Shown piece after piece: positions 8,789-17,971 of a stretch of DNA of 50,118 nt. A model generated the notes under the pieces. That model did not search any database and had not been told where the DNA came from. It worked only from the letters and a program-made list of their open reading frames with translations. The stretch covers positions 1-50,118 of the IMG/VR virus record IMGVR_UViG_3300025584_000301; one strand, 5' to 3'. Numbering within the stretch: the stretch's first letter is position 1; every line of letters begins with the position of its first letter. Origin of the DNA: a virus. The position numbers and the translations under genes were made by a program.

Positions 8789-9409
8789 ATGAATAATTTA
8801 TATTTAAATGCTTGGGGTGGAGTTGGTTCTAAAACTTTAACAAAAAATTTTGGTACAAGTTATTATGTATGGCATACACATTGGCCAAAATTACCTATTT
8901 TACAGCCTAGCTACAACGGTGAGCAAAATGAATTTGAACCTATAATAAATGAAGATACTAAAGTATTATACATATATGGAAATCCATATAATGCATTACT
9001 ATCTTATTATAGAAGGTCACAAGTTGATAAAACTTGGATTCAGAGACATTGTGAGGATTTGAATGGGAGATATTCTGAAATTAATCCAAATTGGTCTGTT
9101 GAAGATTATTTAAATAATGGTGAAGATTTGTTAGGTTTAGAACCTCATTTAGATACATGGTTGGATGCGAAAGTGAACTATGATATATTATTTGTTGAGT
9201 TTGAAAACATGTGGAATAATCTAGAACTTATATTTAATTATTTGGAAATAGATAAATCATATATAAATACATTTCCACCAATGAAAGTTCGTGCATCAGA
9301 TTGGACAAACCAATCAGAAAATATTCAAAATAAATTACAAACGTTGTATGGTGAATTGTACGATAAAGTTAAACAGAACGGAACTATAGTTAAGGGGGCA
9401 AGTAAATGA
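8789..9409 (+). CDS. Sulfotransferase-like protein
   Basis: 206 residues. NAWGGVGSKTLTKNF (7-21) fits the 5'-phosphosulfate loop of PAPS-dependent sulfotransferases. KVLYIYGNPYNALLSYYRRS fits the 3'-phosphate-binding strand and helix (consensus RNPxDxxxSxYRR), although Arg is replaced by Gly before NP. It could sulfate a sugar of the glycan made by this operon. The fold call rests on two motifs only. It overlaps the next gene by 4 nt. Confidence 0.6.
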   Translation: MNNLYLNAWGGVGSKTLTKNFGTSYYVWHTHWPKLPILQPSYNGEQNEFEPIINEDTKVLYIYGNPYNALLSYYRRSQVDKTWIQRHCEDLNGRYSEINPNWSVEDYLNNGEDLLGLEPHLDTWLDAKVNYDILFVEFENMWNNLELIFNYLEIDKSYINTFPPMKVRASDWTNQSENIQNKLQTLYGELYDKVKQNGTIVKGASK

Positions 9410-10281
9410 AAACATATGAAGATAGTATAGATTTCATAACAGTAGTTTTCAAACGAATAGATTATGTAAAATTAATACATGAAAGTATTAAAAAGTATGT
9501 AGACTATCCATATAAATATTACATAGTTAATAATGGAGACAATTCTGAAAATAGTCTTGAATTAAAAAAACTTAACGAAATGTTTGGAGAAGACGATAAT
9601 GTTGTTATTGTTGAAGGCATACACCAAGTTAACCAAGATGATGGGGTAGTTGTACCCACCAATGCTAATCAAAAATATCCACAAGAATATTTTATTGATA
9701 ATTATGGTTGGGATGGGTATAGTAAATATGATAAAAGACCATTGGGATTTGCTAGTTGGTTACAATCTGAAGCTATGACTATAGGCACTAAAATTGGAAA
9801 TGGAAAATATATTTGTCAAGTGGAACATGATGTTGTTTTTTTAAATAAGTGGGTAGAGCACGTACTACCGATGTTAGAAGAAAATTCTTATGTTTCATAT
9901 GGTTGGAGAAATGACATTGACATTCCATGTATACCACAATGGTCTATTTTAAAACGAGAAACAATAGAAAATAATTTTTATAAAGAACCCGGAGACTTGT
10001 ATCCAAATTGTCATTACAAAGATACATATGGATTGTTATCATTATGGGCGAAAGAGAACAATCAACCATATATTATTCTGAAAAATAGTTGGAATAATAG
10101 AGAATTAAAATCAGAACACTTGTTAAATTTAAGTTTTGGAGAAGAAGCTTGGGTAAATGAAGTTCCATTTCTACATCATGGTGGTAGAGGTGCAACTAGG
10201 TCTATAGATTACTATAATGAATTTAGAGACGAGGTTATTAAATATTTAGAACTAAACGTGAGGAAAGATGATGAAAATTAG
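9406..10281 (+). CDS. GT-A-like glycosyltransferase, paralogue of the gene at 11421
   Basis: 291 residues. IDFITVVFKRIDYVKLI resembles a GT2 N-terminus, ICQVEHDVVFLNKW gives the acidic DxD-like site, and LHHGGRGATRSIDYYNEF is a C-terminal motif. The same order (VDQDAIFL, then FFHHGRGGYRR) appears in the gene at 11421, so the two are paralogues separated by an aminotransferase gene. Donor unknown. Confidence 0.65.
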   Translation: MKTYEDSIDFITVVFKRIDYVKLIHESIKKYVDYPYKYYIVNNGDNSENSLELKKLNEMFGEDDNVVIVEGIHQVNQDDGVVVPTNANQKYPQEYFIDNYGWDGYSKYDKRPLGFASWLQSEAMTIGTKIGNGKYICQVEHDVVFLNKWVEHVLPMLEENSYVSYGWRNDIDIPCIPQWSILKRETIENNFYKEPGDLYPNCHYKDTYGLLSLWAKENNQPYIILKNSWNNRELKSEHLLNLSFGEEAWVNEVPFLHHGGRGATRSIDYYNEFRDEVIKYLELNVRKDDEN

Positions 10282-11413
10282 AGAGAAAATGTTACCAGTT
10301 TTAGGACCTAAAGGCGGCAAGGAAGAAATTCAAGCTCTTCAAGAGGTTATTGAAAGTGGATGGTGGGGTAAAGGTCCTAAAGTTGCTGAATTTGAAGAAA
10401 AATTTGCTAAAATGGTTGGGCATAAATATGCTGTAGCCGTAACTAGTGCTTCACACGGTCAAGATTTGATTATGAAGGCTTTGGGTTTAAAGGGTATAGA
10501 TGTAATTAATCCAACTATATCATTTATAGCAACTGCTATGATTCCACTATGGAATGATTATACTTCAAATATAGTTGATGTATTACCGGATACCATGTGT
10601 ATTGATCCTAAAGATGTAGAACGATATAAGAAATCAAATAGTGAAGTTTTAATTTCTGTTAATCAAGCTGGTGTTCCTGCTGATTACGAAGGTCTACGAA
10701 AAGTATTTGATGGGTTTATACTTGAAGATACTGCTCATAGTTGCTATACACCAGGCGCAGGTTTGGGAGGAGATGCTGCAGTTTGGTCATTTCAGGCAGT
10801 AAAAACTATGCCATGCGGCGATGGTGGGATGATAACAACCAATGATAAACAACTCGCGGATAAATGTAGAGAGATGACTTGGTTTGGCGTATCTTCAACT
10901 TGGAGTAGAGCTAGTGGTGCGACGCCGGGATATGCTTGGGATTATCAAGTGGATTTGATTGGTTATAAATATTATATGATTGATATTATGGCGGCTATTT
11001 GTTTGGAACAGATGAAGAAGTTACCAGCTAATTTAGAATTTCGTAGACATATACAGAAACGATATAATGAGGAATTACATCCAATTATAGAAAGACCATA
11101 TCACACAGAAACCGTTCAGTATTATTGTGCTAAAGTACCACAGAAGATTTGGAATGTGGCTCCTGATGGTAGTGGTCATTCCTTAACAACACGCGATGAT
11201 TTAATAGATTATTTGGCTAGTAAAAAGATACATACATCGGTTCATTTTAAACCACTTCATAAATATGCTCCATTATTACAGGATAGAGATTATCCTGTTG
11301 CTGATGTAGAGTGGTTAAAATTAATATCTTTGCCAGTTCATAGTGGAATGCTTGAAGAGGATATTGACTATGTAATCTATTGGGTTAATAAATACTTTGA
11401 CGAGAGGGTTTAG
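10268..11413 (+). CDS. Second DegT-family sugar aminotransferase
   Basis: 381 residues. SGWWGKGPKVAEFEEKFA (30-47), INPTISFIATAMI, FILEDTAHS with Asp154 and WSFQAVKTMPCGDGG with K179 define a PLP aminotransferase of the DegT/ArnB/PseC group. It differs widely from the enzyme at 7610, so each may serve a different amino sugar. The start is ATG 10268 (or 10271), inside the end of the previous gene and preceded by GAGGAAAG. Confidence 0.92.
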   Translation: MMKIREKMLPVLGPKGGKEEIQALQEVIESGWWGKGPKVAEFEEKFAKMVGHKYAVAVTSASHGQDLIMKALGLKGIDVINPTISFIATAMIPLWNDYTSNIVDVLPDTMCIDPKDVERYKKSNSEVLISVNQAGVPADYEGLRKVFDGFILEDTAHSCYTPGAGLGGDAAVWSFQAVKTMPCGDGGMITTNDKQLADKCREMTWFGVSSTWSRASGATPGYAWDYQVDLIGYKYYMIDIMAAICLEQMKKLPANLEFRRHIQKRYNEELHPIIERPYHTETVQYYCAKVPQKIWNVAPDGSGHSLTTRDDLIDYLASKKIHTSVHFKPLHKYAPLLQDRDYPVADVEWLKLISLPVHSGMLEEDIDYVIYWVNKYFDERV

Positions 11414-11420
11414 TAATATT

Positions 11421-12329
11421 ATGAGTAATTATAAAGATGGTATAGATTTTGTTGTAGTTAGTTATTGTAAACAAGATTATGTTAGGTTAATGGTTCTAAG
11501 TATTATGAAATTTTTTAAAGAAGTTCCATTCACGATTCATGTAGTTGTAAACTATTTGAATGAAAATGAGATAGCTCTTCATAAAGAAATGTTTAAAGAT
11601 AACGATAAAGTAGTTGTCTTGAAAGGTGTTGATCAATCAACCACAACATTACATGGTAGTCAAGGTGAATTTACGCAAAGTGTACCAGATACGATTGGTT
11701 TAATTGATTCATGTAGTGTAGCTGCTGGTAGTCACTATGGTGCTACTGGAAATAACATTGGTATTTTGAGTGGAACTCGTAAATATGTTTGTGTTGTAGA
11801 CCAAGATGCAATCTTTCTAGATAAATGTGCAGATGAATTAATGAAACTAGCAGATAAATATTTTTTTATATCTAATAGATGGGATCCTGGTAATATTTTC
11901 AGAGGTTTGATTGAAAAGGGAACTTGTGATGGTACATGGGAAGATGGTATAGCGAGAGTTATGTTATTCTTTTCAAAGAGAGATATATACGATGAGATAC
12001 AATCAGAGAATTATGTGGAACGTGGTATATGGAGAGATAGTCCTTGGAATTGTGACTATAGGGATAATGCAGGTAATATGACATGGCACGCTAAACAAAA
12101 AGGATACGAATGGTTGATATTAAAAAACTCTTACAGAGATAGTTTCAGAAAAGATAATAATTTATGGAGAGAACATGTTCTTGACATAAAACATCCATAT
12201 TCAGAACAATGTTGGGTAGGCAGTAAACCTATATTTTTTCATCATGGTCGAGGTGGTTATAGAAGGTTGGAAGATTTAAAAAACGAATGGATACTAAAAG
12301 TTGAAGACTATTTTAAAATTAAAAAATAA
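11421..12329 (+). CDS. GT-A-like glycosyltransferase, paralogue of the gene at 9406
   Basis: 302 residues from ATG 11421, chosen over a TTG at 11397 because GAGAGGG lies about 11 nt upstream and the paralogue begins at the equivalent point. IDFVVVSYCKQDYVRLM, CVVDQDAIFLDKC and IFFHHGRGGYRRLED align in order with the gene at 9406. Likely a sugar transferase; no membrane segment. It is followed by a 56-nt AT-rich gap, one of the few breaks in this operon. Confidence 0.65.
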   Translation: MSNYKDGIDFVVVSYCKQDYVRLMVLSIMKFFKEVPFTIHVVVNYLNENEIALHKEMFKDNDKVVVLKGVDQSTTTLHGSQGEFTQSVPDTIGLIDSCSVAAGSHYGATGNNIGILSGTRKYVCVVDQDAIFLDKCADELMKLADKYFFISNRWDPGNIFRGLIEKGTCDGTWEDGIARVMLFFSKRDIYDEIQSENYVERGIWRDSPWNCDYRDNAGNMTWHAKQKGYEWLILKNSYRDSFRKDNNLWREHVLDIKHPYSEQCWVGSKPIFFHHGRGGYRRLEDLKNEWILKVEDYFKIKK

Positions 12330-12385
12330 ATTGTTTTTTGAAAAATTAATATATATTTATGTATATACAAAATAGGTTTTATTAA

Positions 12386-13186
12386 ATGAAAAATGTTTTA
12401 TTTTTAATTGCAGTTCCAAGTCAACACGAGTATTTAAATAAAAAACACGGTGGATTTAAGTATTTTCAGTATTCTATACCATCTTGGAAATATTGGTGTG
12501 AAAAGAATAACGTAGAGCTTTTCATATATGACAAACCATCAGACTCAGAACATATAAAGCATAAACCTACTTGGCAACGATGGTTCGATGTATTCGACCA
12601 ATTGGATAATACTGGTATAGACTACGATAAAGTTGGTGTTATAGACGCCTCTACAATAGTAAGATGGGACACTCCAAACTTTTTTGATTTAGTTGGTGAG
12701 AATGAAGTTAACTGTTTTAGGTCTTTTGAAAATTTGAGATGGTTACATGAAGGAGTAAGTGGGTATAGTAATCTATTTAATAATTATAATTTTGACTTGA
12801 CAAAATATGTTAGTTGTGGGTGGCAGATATTTGATAAGAATCATAGAAAATTTTTAGATACTGTTAAAGAATATTATTATACTAATTATGATAGCATTAT
12901 GGAGTTACAAAACAACAAAGTTTCTCGTGGAACAGACCAACCGGTATATAACTATTTATTACAAATTCATAATATTAATGTGGTTCGTAAATTACCACCA
13001 CCATTTATGTTAAATCATTTAAGTAGATTTGATTGGTTTTCTCATAATTGGCAACTAAATGAAGATAAAACACCATTTTTTATAAAGTATGGATATGTAT
13101 GGTTTTTTAGTGGATTTCCACAACGAGGTGATAGAGAAGATATGATGAAACAAACTTGGGATGCTGTAAAGGGGCAATATAAATGA
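12386..13186 (+). CDS. Glycosyltransferase-like protein, first of a tandem pair
   Basis: 266 residues. SWKYWCEKNNVELFIYD, TWQRWFDVFDQL and YDKVGVIDASTIVRWDTP form a GT-A-like core in which the usual DxD reads DAS. CGWQIFDKNHRKFL and GTDQPVYNYLL follow. All of these blocks recur in the next gene, so the pair arose by tandem duplication. The altered metal motif may mean changed activity. Donor unknown. Confidence 0.65.
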   Translation: MKNVLFLIAVPSQHEYLNKKHGGFKYFQYSIPSWKYWCEKNNVELFIYDKPSDSEHIKHKPTWQRWFDVFDQLDNTGIDYDKVGVIDASTIVRWDTPNFFDLVGENEVNCFRSFENLRWLHEGVSGYSNLFNNYNFDLTKYVSCGWQIFDKNHRKFLDTVKEYYYTNYDSIMELQNNKVSRGTDQPVYNYLLQIHNINVVRKLPPPFMLNHLSRFDWFSHNWQLNEDKTPFFIKYGYVWFFSGFPQRGDREDMMKQTWDAVKGQYK

Positions 13187-13929
13187 AAAATATAGTATTT
13201 ATTCCAAATGTAAAAGGAACAGATGAGAAACGCTTACGCGAAGTTGCATATGATTTATCAGTAAAAAGTTGGAAGTATTGGTGTGAGAAAAATGGTTGTG
13301 AATTAGTTGTTATGAATGAACTTATTCATGACTATGATGAGATGAAAATAACTTGGCAAAGATATTATGTACTTGAAATATTAGAAAATTCTAATATTGA
13401 ATATGACCAAGTGTTGATGGTAGATGCTGATACATTAGTACACCCAAATTGTCCTAATTTTTTTGAGATGACAGAACATAAGTATGTTGGGGTGCATAAC
13501 TATGGTAGTTACGATTGGATACTCAGAAGTATAGAAAATTATAGTCATTACTTTTTTAATGGGAAGATGTTTCCATATTATGAATATATAAATGGTGGAT
13601 TTCAGATTTTTAATAGAAAACATAAAGAGTTTTTAAAATCAGTTGTTCAGTTTTATTGGGATAATAAAGATAATTTACTTGAAGTACAAAACAAATTATT
13701 TAATGGTACTGACCAGACACCAATGAATTTTTTATTAAGAGAACATAATATTGATTTAAAAATATTACCTTATGAATTTAACATGCAAGACATGATGAGA
13801 GTTGAAGTTTTGGGGGCTGATATGTTACATACTAAATATGGATGGATATATCATTTTAACTGTGGCGTAAGACCACATCCTAGAGCTTGGATGGAAGCTA
13901 CATATAAACATTTATTTGAAGGGAAGTGA
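13183..13929 (+). CDS. Glycosyltransferase-like protein, second of a tandem pair
   Basis: 248 residues, ATGA overlap with its paralogue. SWKYWCEKNGCELVV, TWQRYYVLEIL, QVLMVDADTLVHP with an intact DxD, NGGFQIFNRKHKEF and GTDQTPMNFLL match the upstream copy in order. The intact DAD suggests that this copy is the metal-dependent transferase. Acceptor unknown. Confidence 0.7.
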   Translation: MKNIVFIPNVKGTDEKRLREVAYDLSVKSWKYWCEKNGCELVVMNELIHDYDEMKITWQRYYVLEILENSNIEYDQVLMVDADTLVHPNCPNFFEMTEHKYVGVHNYGSYDWILRSIENYSHYFFNGKMFPYYEYINGGFQIFNRKHKEFLKSVVQFYWDNKDNLLEVQNKLFNGTDQTPMNFLLREHNIDLKILPYEFNMQDMMRVEVLGADMLHTKYGWIYHFNCGVRPHPRAWMEATYKHLFEGK

Positions 13930-14546
13930 GAATGGAAAAACAAGAAATATTAAAGGGAGCGATTGGGAAGTTAGATCCTGGTGGTAGATCAACGACTTCA
14001 GTTAAATTTAAATCAGATTTAATTGATTACTTTATGGATAAAAATTTAAATTCAGTACTAGAATTGGGAACATGGGGAGGCCATACTACAAGAATATTAA
14101 GTTATTTATTTAAAAAAGTTATAACAGTAGATATGCCCAATGAATTTGAACGTAGAATATTAGGATCAGGACAGGCAGCTGATATTAATAAGGATAGAGA
14201 TAATATAACGTATACACCATTAGATTTATATAGAGATAATTGGAATTTTGAAGAACAAGATGTAGTATTCATTGATGCAGATCATTGTATGAACTCATGT
14301 ATATCGGATATTGATAATTCATTAAAATTGGTATCTAATGGTGGTTACTTAGTTTTTGATGATTTTAGTAATCCTTCAGACGAATATGGTGTACGAAAAT
14401 CGGTTAATCAATATATTGAAAGTGGAATTTTAGTCGCTGATAAGTTTATCGGAGAGGAAGATACTACAAGTTTTTTTACTCACACCGTGTCAGTTGATAA
14501 ATTGAATGGGACTCCTGAGGGAGTTATTTGTAGGGTAGTTATATGA
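13926..14546 (+). CDS. Class I methyltransferase-like protein
   Basis: 206 residues from GTG 13926, or 204 from ATG 13932. SVLELGTWGGHTTRIL is SAM motif I. DVVFIDADHCMNSCISDI and GGYLVFDDFSNPSDEYGV match the second half of the Rossmann fold of sugar/O-methyltransferases. It may methylate a sugar. It overlaps its neighbour by 4 nt, in step with the rest of the operon. Confidence 0.75.
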   Translation: MRMEKQEILKGAIGKLDPGGRSTTSVKFKSDLIDYFMDKNLNSVLELGTWGGHTTRILSYLFKKVITVDMPNEFERRILGSGQAADINKDRDNITYTPLDLYRDNWNFEEQDVVFIDADHCMNSCISDIDNSLKLVSNGGYLVFDDFSNPSDEYGVRKSVNQYIESGILVADKFIGEEDTTSFFTHTVSVDKLNGTPEGVICRVVI

Positions 14547-15295
14547 AAAAACAGTTTATTATTTGTGGTTGGCATATGAATCAAGATAGTTTAATTGATG
14601 GCCTTAATGATATACAACAAAGAGATGATGTAGATGTATTTTGGTCATGTCACCGAGAACCAACAGATAAAATAAAAGAAAATTTTGAACACAAAGAGTT
14701 TTTTAATGGTGCAGAAGAAATGGGTGCATATCAACAAGCTATATCTTATTTGAATTTAGAAGATGATACCATATTATTTTGTATGCATGATGATATGATA
14801 ATACATGATTGGGAATTTGTTGAAGAGTGTATTAAAAAATTAGATGAAGGATATGTTGTGGTGGGTAATGGATACAATCCAGGTCATTCATCCAATCCAT
14901 CAGAACCTGCATTTCCTGGTTGGGACCCATCACATATTATACCAGTAGGTATTACAGAAGAATTTGATAACAAACGAAGATTGGATTATGTATATCCAAA
15001 AAATCAGCATTATTTTGAAGGGGAATTACCAATGCAACATGTGAGAGTAAGTTTTATGTGTGTTAGATATAGTGATATGTTAACTATAGGTGGATTTGAA
15101 CCTAGAGATGAAGCATATGTGTCACCACTCGATGGTAATTATAGGGATAACGTTGGATTAGGATCTTTTGGTAATCTGTTTCCGATGTTAACTATGTACA
15201 AAATAAATAAGGTGTTTGGTTGGAAATCTATTACCTGGTTATCTAATTCTTTTAAGGGTTCAAAGTATATTACTGAATTGTTTAGAGGGGGTTAA
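14543..15295 (+). CDS. GT-A-like glycosyltransferase (putative)
   Basis: 250 residues. FIICGWHMNQDSLIDGL, then TILFCMHDDMIIHDWEFVEE, where HDD takes the place of DxD, and the FMCVRYSDMLTIGGFEPRD strand are consistent with a GT2-type fold. The family match is weak, and the operon position carries much of the call. Confidence 0.55.
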   Translation: MKKQFIICGWHMNQDSLIDGLNDIQQRDDVDVFWSCHREPTDKIKENFEHKEFFNGAEEMGAYQQAISYLNLEDDTILFCMHDDMIIHDWEFVEECIKKLDEGYVVVGNGYNPGHSSNPSEPAFPGWDPSHIIPVGITEEFDNKRRLDYVYPKNQHYFEGELPMQHVRVSFMCVRYSDMLTIGGFEPRDEAYVSPLDGNYRDNVGLGSFGNLFPMLTMYKINKVFGWKSITWLSNSFKGSKYITELFRGG

Positions 15296-15296
15296 G

Positions 15297-16343
15297 ATGA
15301 AATTAGAAAATAAATATATAATTGGAACACATATAATGTTCTATGAAATTGATATGGTTAAAGAACACGTGCAGAGTATTATTAATGCTATTGAAACGGT
15401 GGATAATAAGAAAAATATTACAGTAGATTTATTCTATAATATTTCAGAATATTTTGAAAAGATAAACACAGAGGAAGTATCTAAAGATAAACTGATAGAT
15501 AAGTTTAAGTCTTTAGTCACATCACTTGAAAATACTGGATGTAATGTTACATATAAAATATATGAAGATAATGATAAACCAATAACAATGGTTGATTATA
15601 GACGAGATTTAAATTACTTTGGTTGTGTCGATAACGATTATGTAATATGGGGAGAGTCAGACGCTTTATTACCTAAAGAGGCTTTTAGTACATTAGAAGT
15701 AGTTAAAGGTTATGGTAATGAGAATAATATACACAGATATGTAGTAACTTTTGCTCTAAGAAAAATGTGGGATGATTCTTGGAAATCATTAGAACATAAT
15801 GATTTTACAGATAAACAATATTATGAAACTGAGTTACCAGACGGTTCAAGAAATGAAAAGGCATTTACAGAACCACATAGTATTAGATATACAATGTCAG
15901 TTGACGAGATGAATGATATAAATAGTAGAGCTGAAGAATTAGATTTAAGAATATTGAGACAACCACAATTTGATGGTTCTATTCTTGTATTAAGTTCAGA
16001 TTTGATAAAGAATGGTGTAAATGTACCTAGATGTATATTAGGGCATGCGGTTGATGATACTAGTGTGATGTGGAGTTGTTCTCAGATAATGGGTGATGCT
16101 TATGTACAGTTTGTAGTGAAGAACATTTTAAAAGTACATAATAGAAATCATCCAATAAAAAGAAAGTATTGTTTACAGATGGAAGGTGATAGGGTTTGTA
16201 CTCAAGAAAAAGGTCCTAATCAGAGGGGTGATTGGTATACCAATTTAAAACAACTTGCTAATCAAAACTTATCTGTATTTGGTAAGTCTCAAAATAGATT
16301 TAATACATATAAAGATTTTACAAAAATAATGGAGAGTGAATAA
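15297..16343 (+). CDS. Glycosyltransferase-like protein
   Basis: 348 residues from ATG 15297, preceded by GAGGGGG. A longer frame upstream lies over the previous gene and is not needed. YIIGTHIMFYEIDMVKEHV begins like a GT-A enzyme, DNDYVIWGESDALLPKEAF is the acidic site region, and FDGSILVLSSDLIKNG follows. I infer a sugar transferase with low family certainty. It ends directly before the GMD-like gene. Confidence 0.55.
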   Translation: MKLENKYIIGTHIMFYEIDMVKEHVQSIINAIETVDNKKNITVDLFYNISEYFEKINTEEVSKDKLIDKFKSLVTSLENTGCNVTYKIYEDNDKPITMVDYRRDLNYFGCVDNDYVIWGESDALLPKEAFSTLEVVKGYGNENNIHRYVVTFALRKMWDDSWKSLEHNDFTDKQYYETELPDGSRNEKAFTEPHSIRYTMSVDEMNDINSRAEELDLRILRQPQFDGSILVLSSDLIKNGVNVPRCILGHAVDDTSVMWSCSQIMGDAYVQFVVKNILKVHNRNHPIKRKYCLQMEGDRVCTQEKGPNQRGDWYTNLKQLANQNLSVFGKSQNRFNTYKDFTKIMESE

Positions 16344-17303
16344 ATGAAAAGAGCATTAATAACAGGTATTAACGGAATGGATGGTAGTCATCTTGCTGAT
16401 TTCTTATTAGAAAAGGGATACGAAGTGTATGGTATGGAAAGAAGAACCTCATATCCAAACAGATTAAATACAAAACATTTAGAGGGTAAAATAACTTTTA
16501 TTAATGGTGATTTATCAGACCAAAATTCAATAAGTAGATGTATAAAAGAATGTGATCCTGATGAAATATATCATTTGGCTGCTCAATCATTTGTTGGAGA
16601 AAGTTGGAATACACCTGAACAAACAGGTGATGTAACAGGTCTTGGTGCCCTAAGAATGTTGGAAGCTATCAGAGAGTATGGTAAAGAGATTAAATTTTAT
16701 CAAGCATCAACATCTGAAATGTTTGGTAGAATGGTAGAGAATCCAGCAAAAGAATCAACACCTTTCTATCCACGCTCACCTTATGGTGTTGCTAAACTTT
16801 ATGGTCATTGGATAACAAAGAACTACAGAGAATCATATGATATGTTTAATGTTAGTGGTATTCTTTTTAATCATGAATCTGAACGTAGAGGTATTGAATT
16901 TGTAACTCGTAAGATTACTGATGGTGTTGCTAAAATAAAACTTGGTTTATCGGATTACATAACACTAGGTAATTTAGATTCAAAAAGAGATTGGGGTTAC
17001 GCTCCTGATTATGTAGAATGTATGTGGTTGATGATGCAACAAGATAGTCCTGATGATTATGTTATTGCTACCGGCAAAGCTTATAGTATAAGGGAATTTT
17101 TAGATGTTGCTTTTAGTTGTATTGACATTCAAGATTGGAGTAAGTATGTTAAACATGATTTGAGATATATGAGACCTGCTGAAGTGGATGTCTTATGTGG
17201 TGATTCTAGTAAAGCAAGAGAAAAATTAGGATGGACACCGAGAACATCATTTGACCAAATGGTTTCAAAAATGGTTGCAAACGATATAAAATTATTATCA
17301 TAA
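16344..17303 (+). CDS. gmd: GDP-mannose 4,6-dehydratase-like enzyme
   Basis: 319 residues. ALITGINGMDGSHLADFL (4-21) is the NADP loop of GMD, HLAAQSFVGESW follows, STSEMFG (122-128) carries the catalytic Thr and Glu, Y147xxxK151 lies in RSPYGVAKLYGHW, and LFNHESERRG plus GNLDSKRDWGYAPDYVE are nearly diagnostic. GMD makes GDP-4-keto-6-deoxy-mannose, precursor of fucose, rhamnose or perosamine. No GDP-fucose synthase is visible, so the product may go to a DegT aminotransferase here or to a host enzyme. Confidence 0.92.
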   Translation: MKRALITGINGMDGSHLADFLLEKGYEVYGMERRTSYPNRLNTKHLEGKITFINGDLSDQNSISRCIKECDPDEIYHLAAQSFVGESWNTPEQTGDVTGLGALRMLEAIREYGKEIKFYQASTSEMFGRMVENPAKESTPFYPRSPYGVAKLYGHWITKNYRESYDMFNVSGILFNHESERRGIEFVTRKITDGVAKIKLGLSDYITLGNLDSKRDWGYAPDYVECMWLMMQQDSPDDYVIATGKAYSIREFLDVAFSCIDIQDWSKYVKHDLRYMRPAEVDVLCGDSSKAREKLGWTPRTSFDQMVSKMVANDIKLLS

Positions 17304-17971
17304 TGGGATATATATTACCAGAAATATACCAATCAATTTGTCAGGAACATGATGTAACTTTACCTAAAGTATTTGTTGAAACGGGTACTTTTATGGGAGG
17401 AGTTCCACATAGAATGTTAGAGACAAATGGTAACTTCAATCCTTTTGATAAGTTATATACAATAGAACTTGGTGAAGAAATATGCAAGGTAGCATCTAAA
17501 AGATATAAGTTGTTTATGGAACACACCGGTGATTTATCAGAGTTTGATTTTCATACGAATAAAAAGGATGAATCCTTTAGTGGTAGTGAATACTACTTTG
17601 ATAATAAGTTAAAGTTAATATGTGGAGACTCCCCAGAGATGTTAAAGAGTCTGTTATCGGAATTAGATGAACCTGTTTGTTTTTGGTTAGATGCGCATGC
17701 TGGGGCATCAAAGTATAGCAGAGGTGATGATGACGTTCCATTGATAAAAGAATTAAGTACAATAGCTAAACATCATGTTAAAAATCATATTATAGGAATA
17801 GATGATGCCCATTTGTTTGGACAAAAACAGTATGATTCTAATGGTAATATGGTATGTGATTATAGTGAAATTACATTAGACAAGGTAAAGAGCTTGCTAT
17901 TAGATATAAATCCAAATTATGACATAGGTATATATAAACCATATAACATGGAAATGGTACTGGCAATATGA
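17303..17971 (+). CDS. Methyltransferase-like Rossmann protein
   Basis: 222 residues. KVFVETGTFMGGVPHRML resembles SAM motif I, YTIELGEEI the acidic strand-2 end, LICGDSPEML motif III, and CFWLDAHAG then IIGIDDAHLFG the later strands. Likely a class I methyltransferase acting on a sugar, though GTFMGG departs from the usual glycine pattern. It overlaps both neighbours. Confidence 0.6.
   Translation: MGYILPEIYQSICQEHDVTLPKVFVETGTFMGGVPHRMLETNGNFNPFDKLYTIELGEEICKVASKRYKLFMEHTGDLSEFDFHTNKKDESFSGSEYYFDNKLKLICGDSPEMLKSLLSELDEPVCFWLDAHAGASKYSRGDDDVPLIKELSTIAKHHVKNHIIGIDDAHLFGQKQYDSNGNMVCDYSEITLDKVKSLLLDINPNYDIGIYKPYNMEMVLAI

Noticed and set aside
12330-12385. Promoter in the AT-rich gap inside the glycan operon
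   Set aside because: TATATATTTATGTATATAC gives possible -10 boxes, but no -35 at the right distance; AT richness alone explains it.
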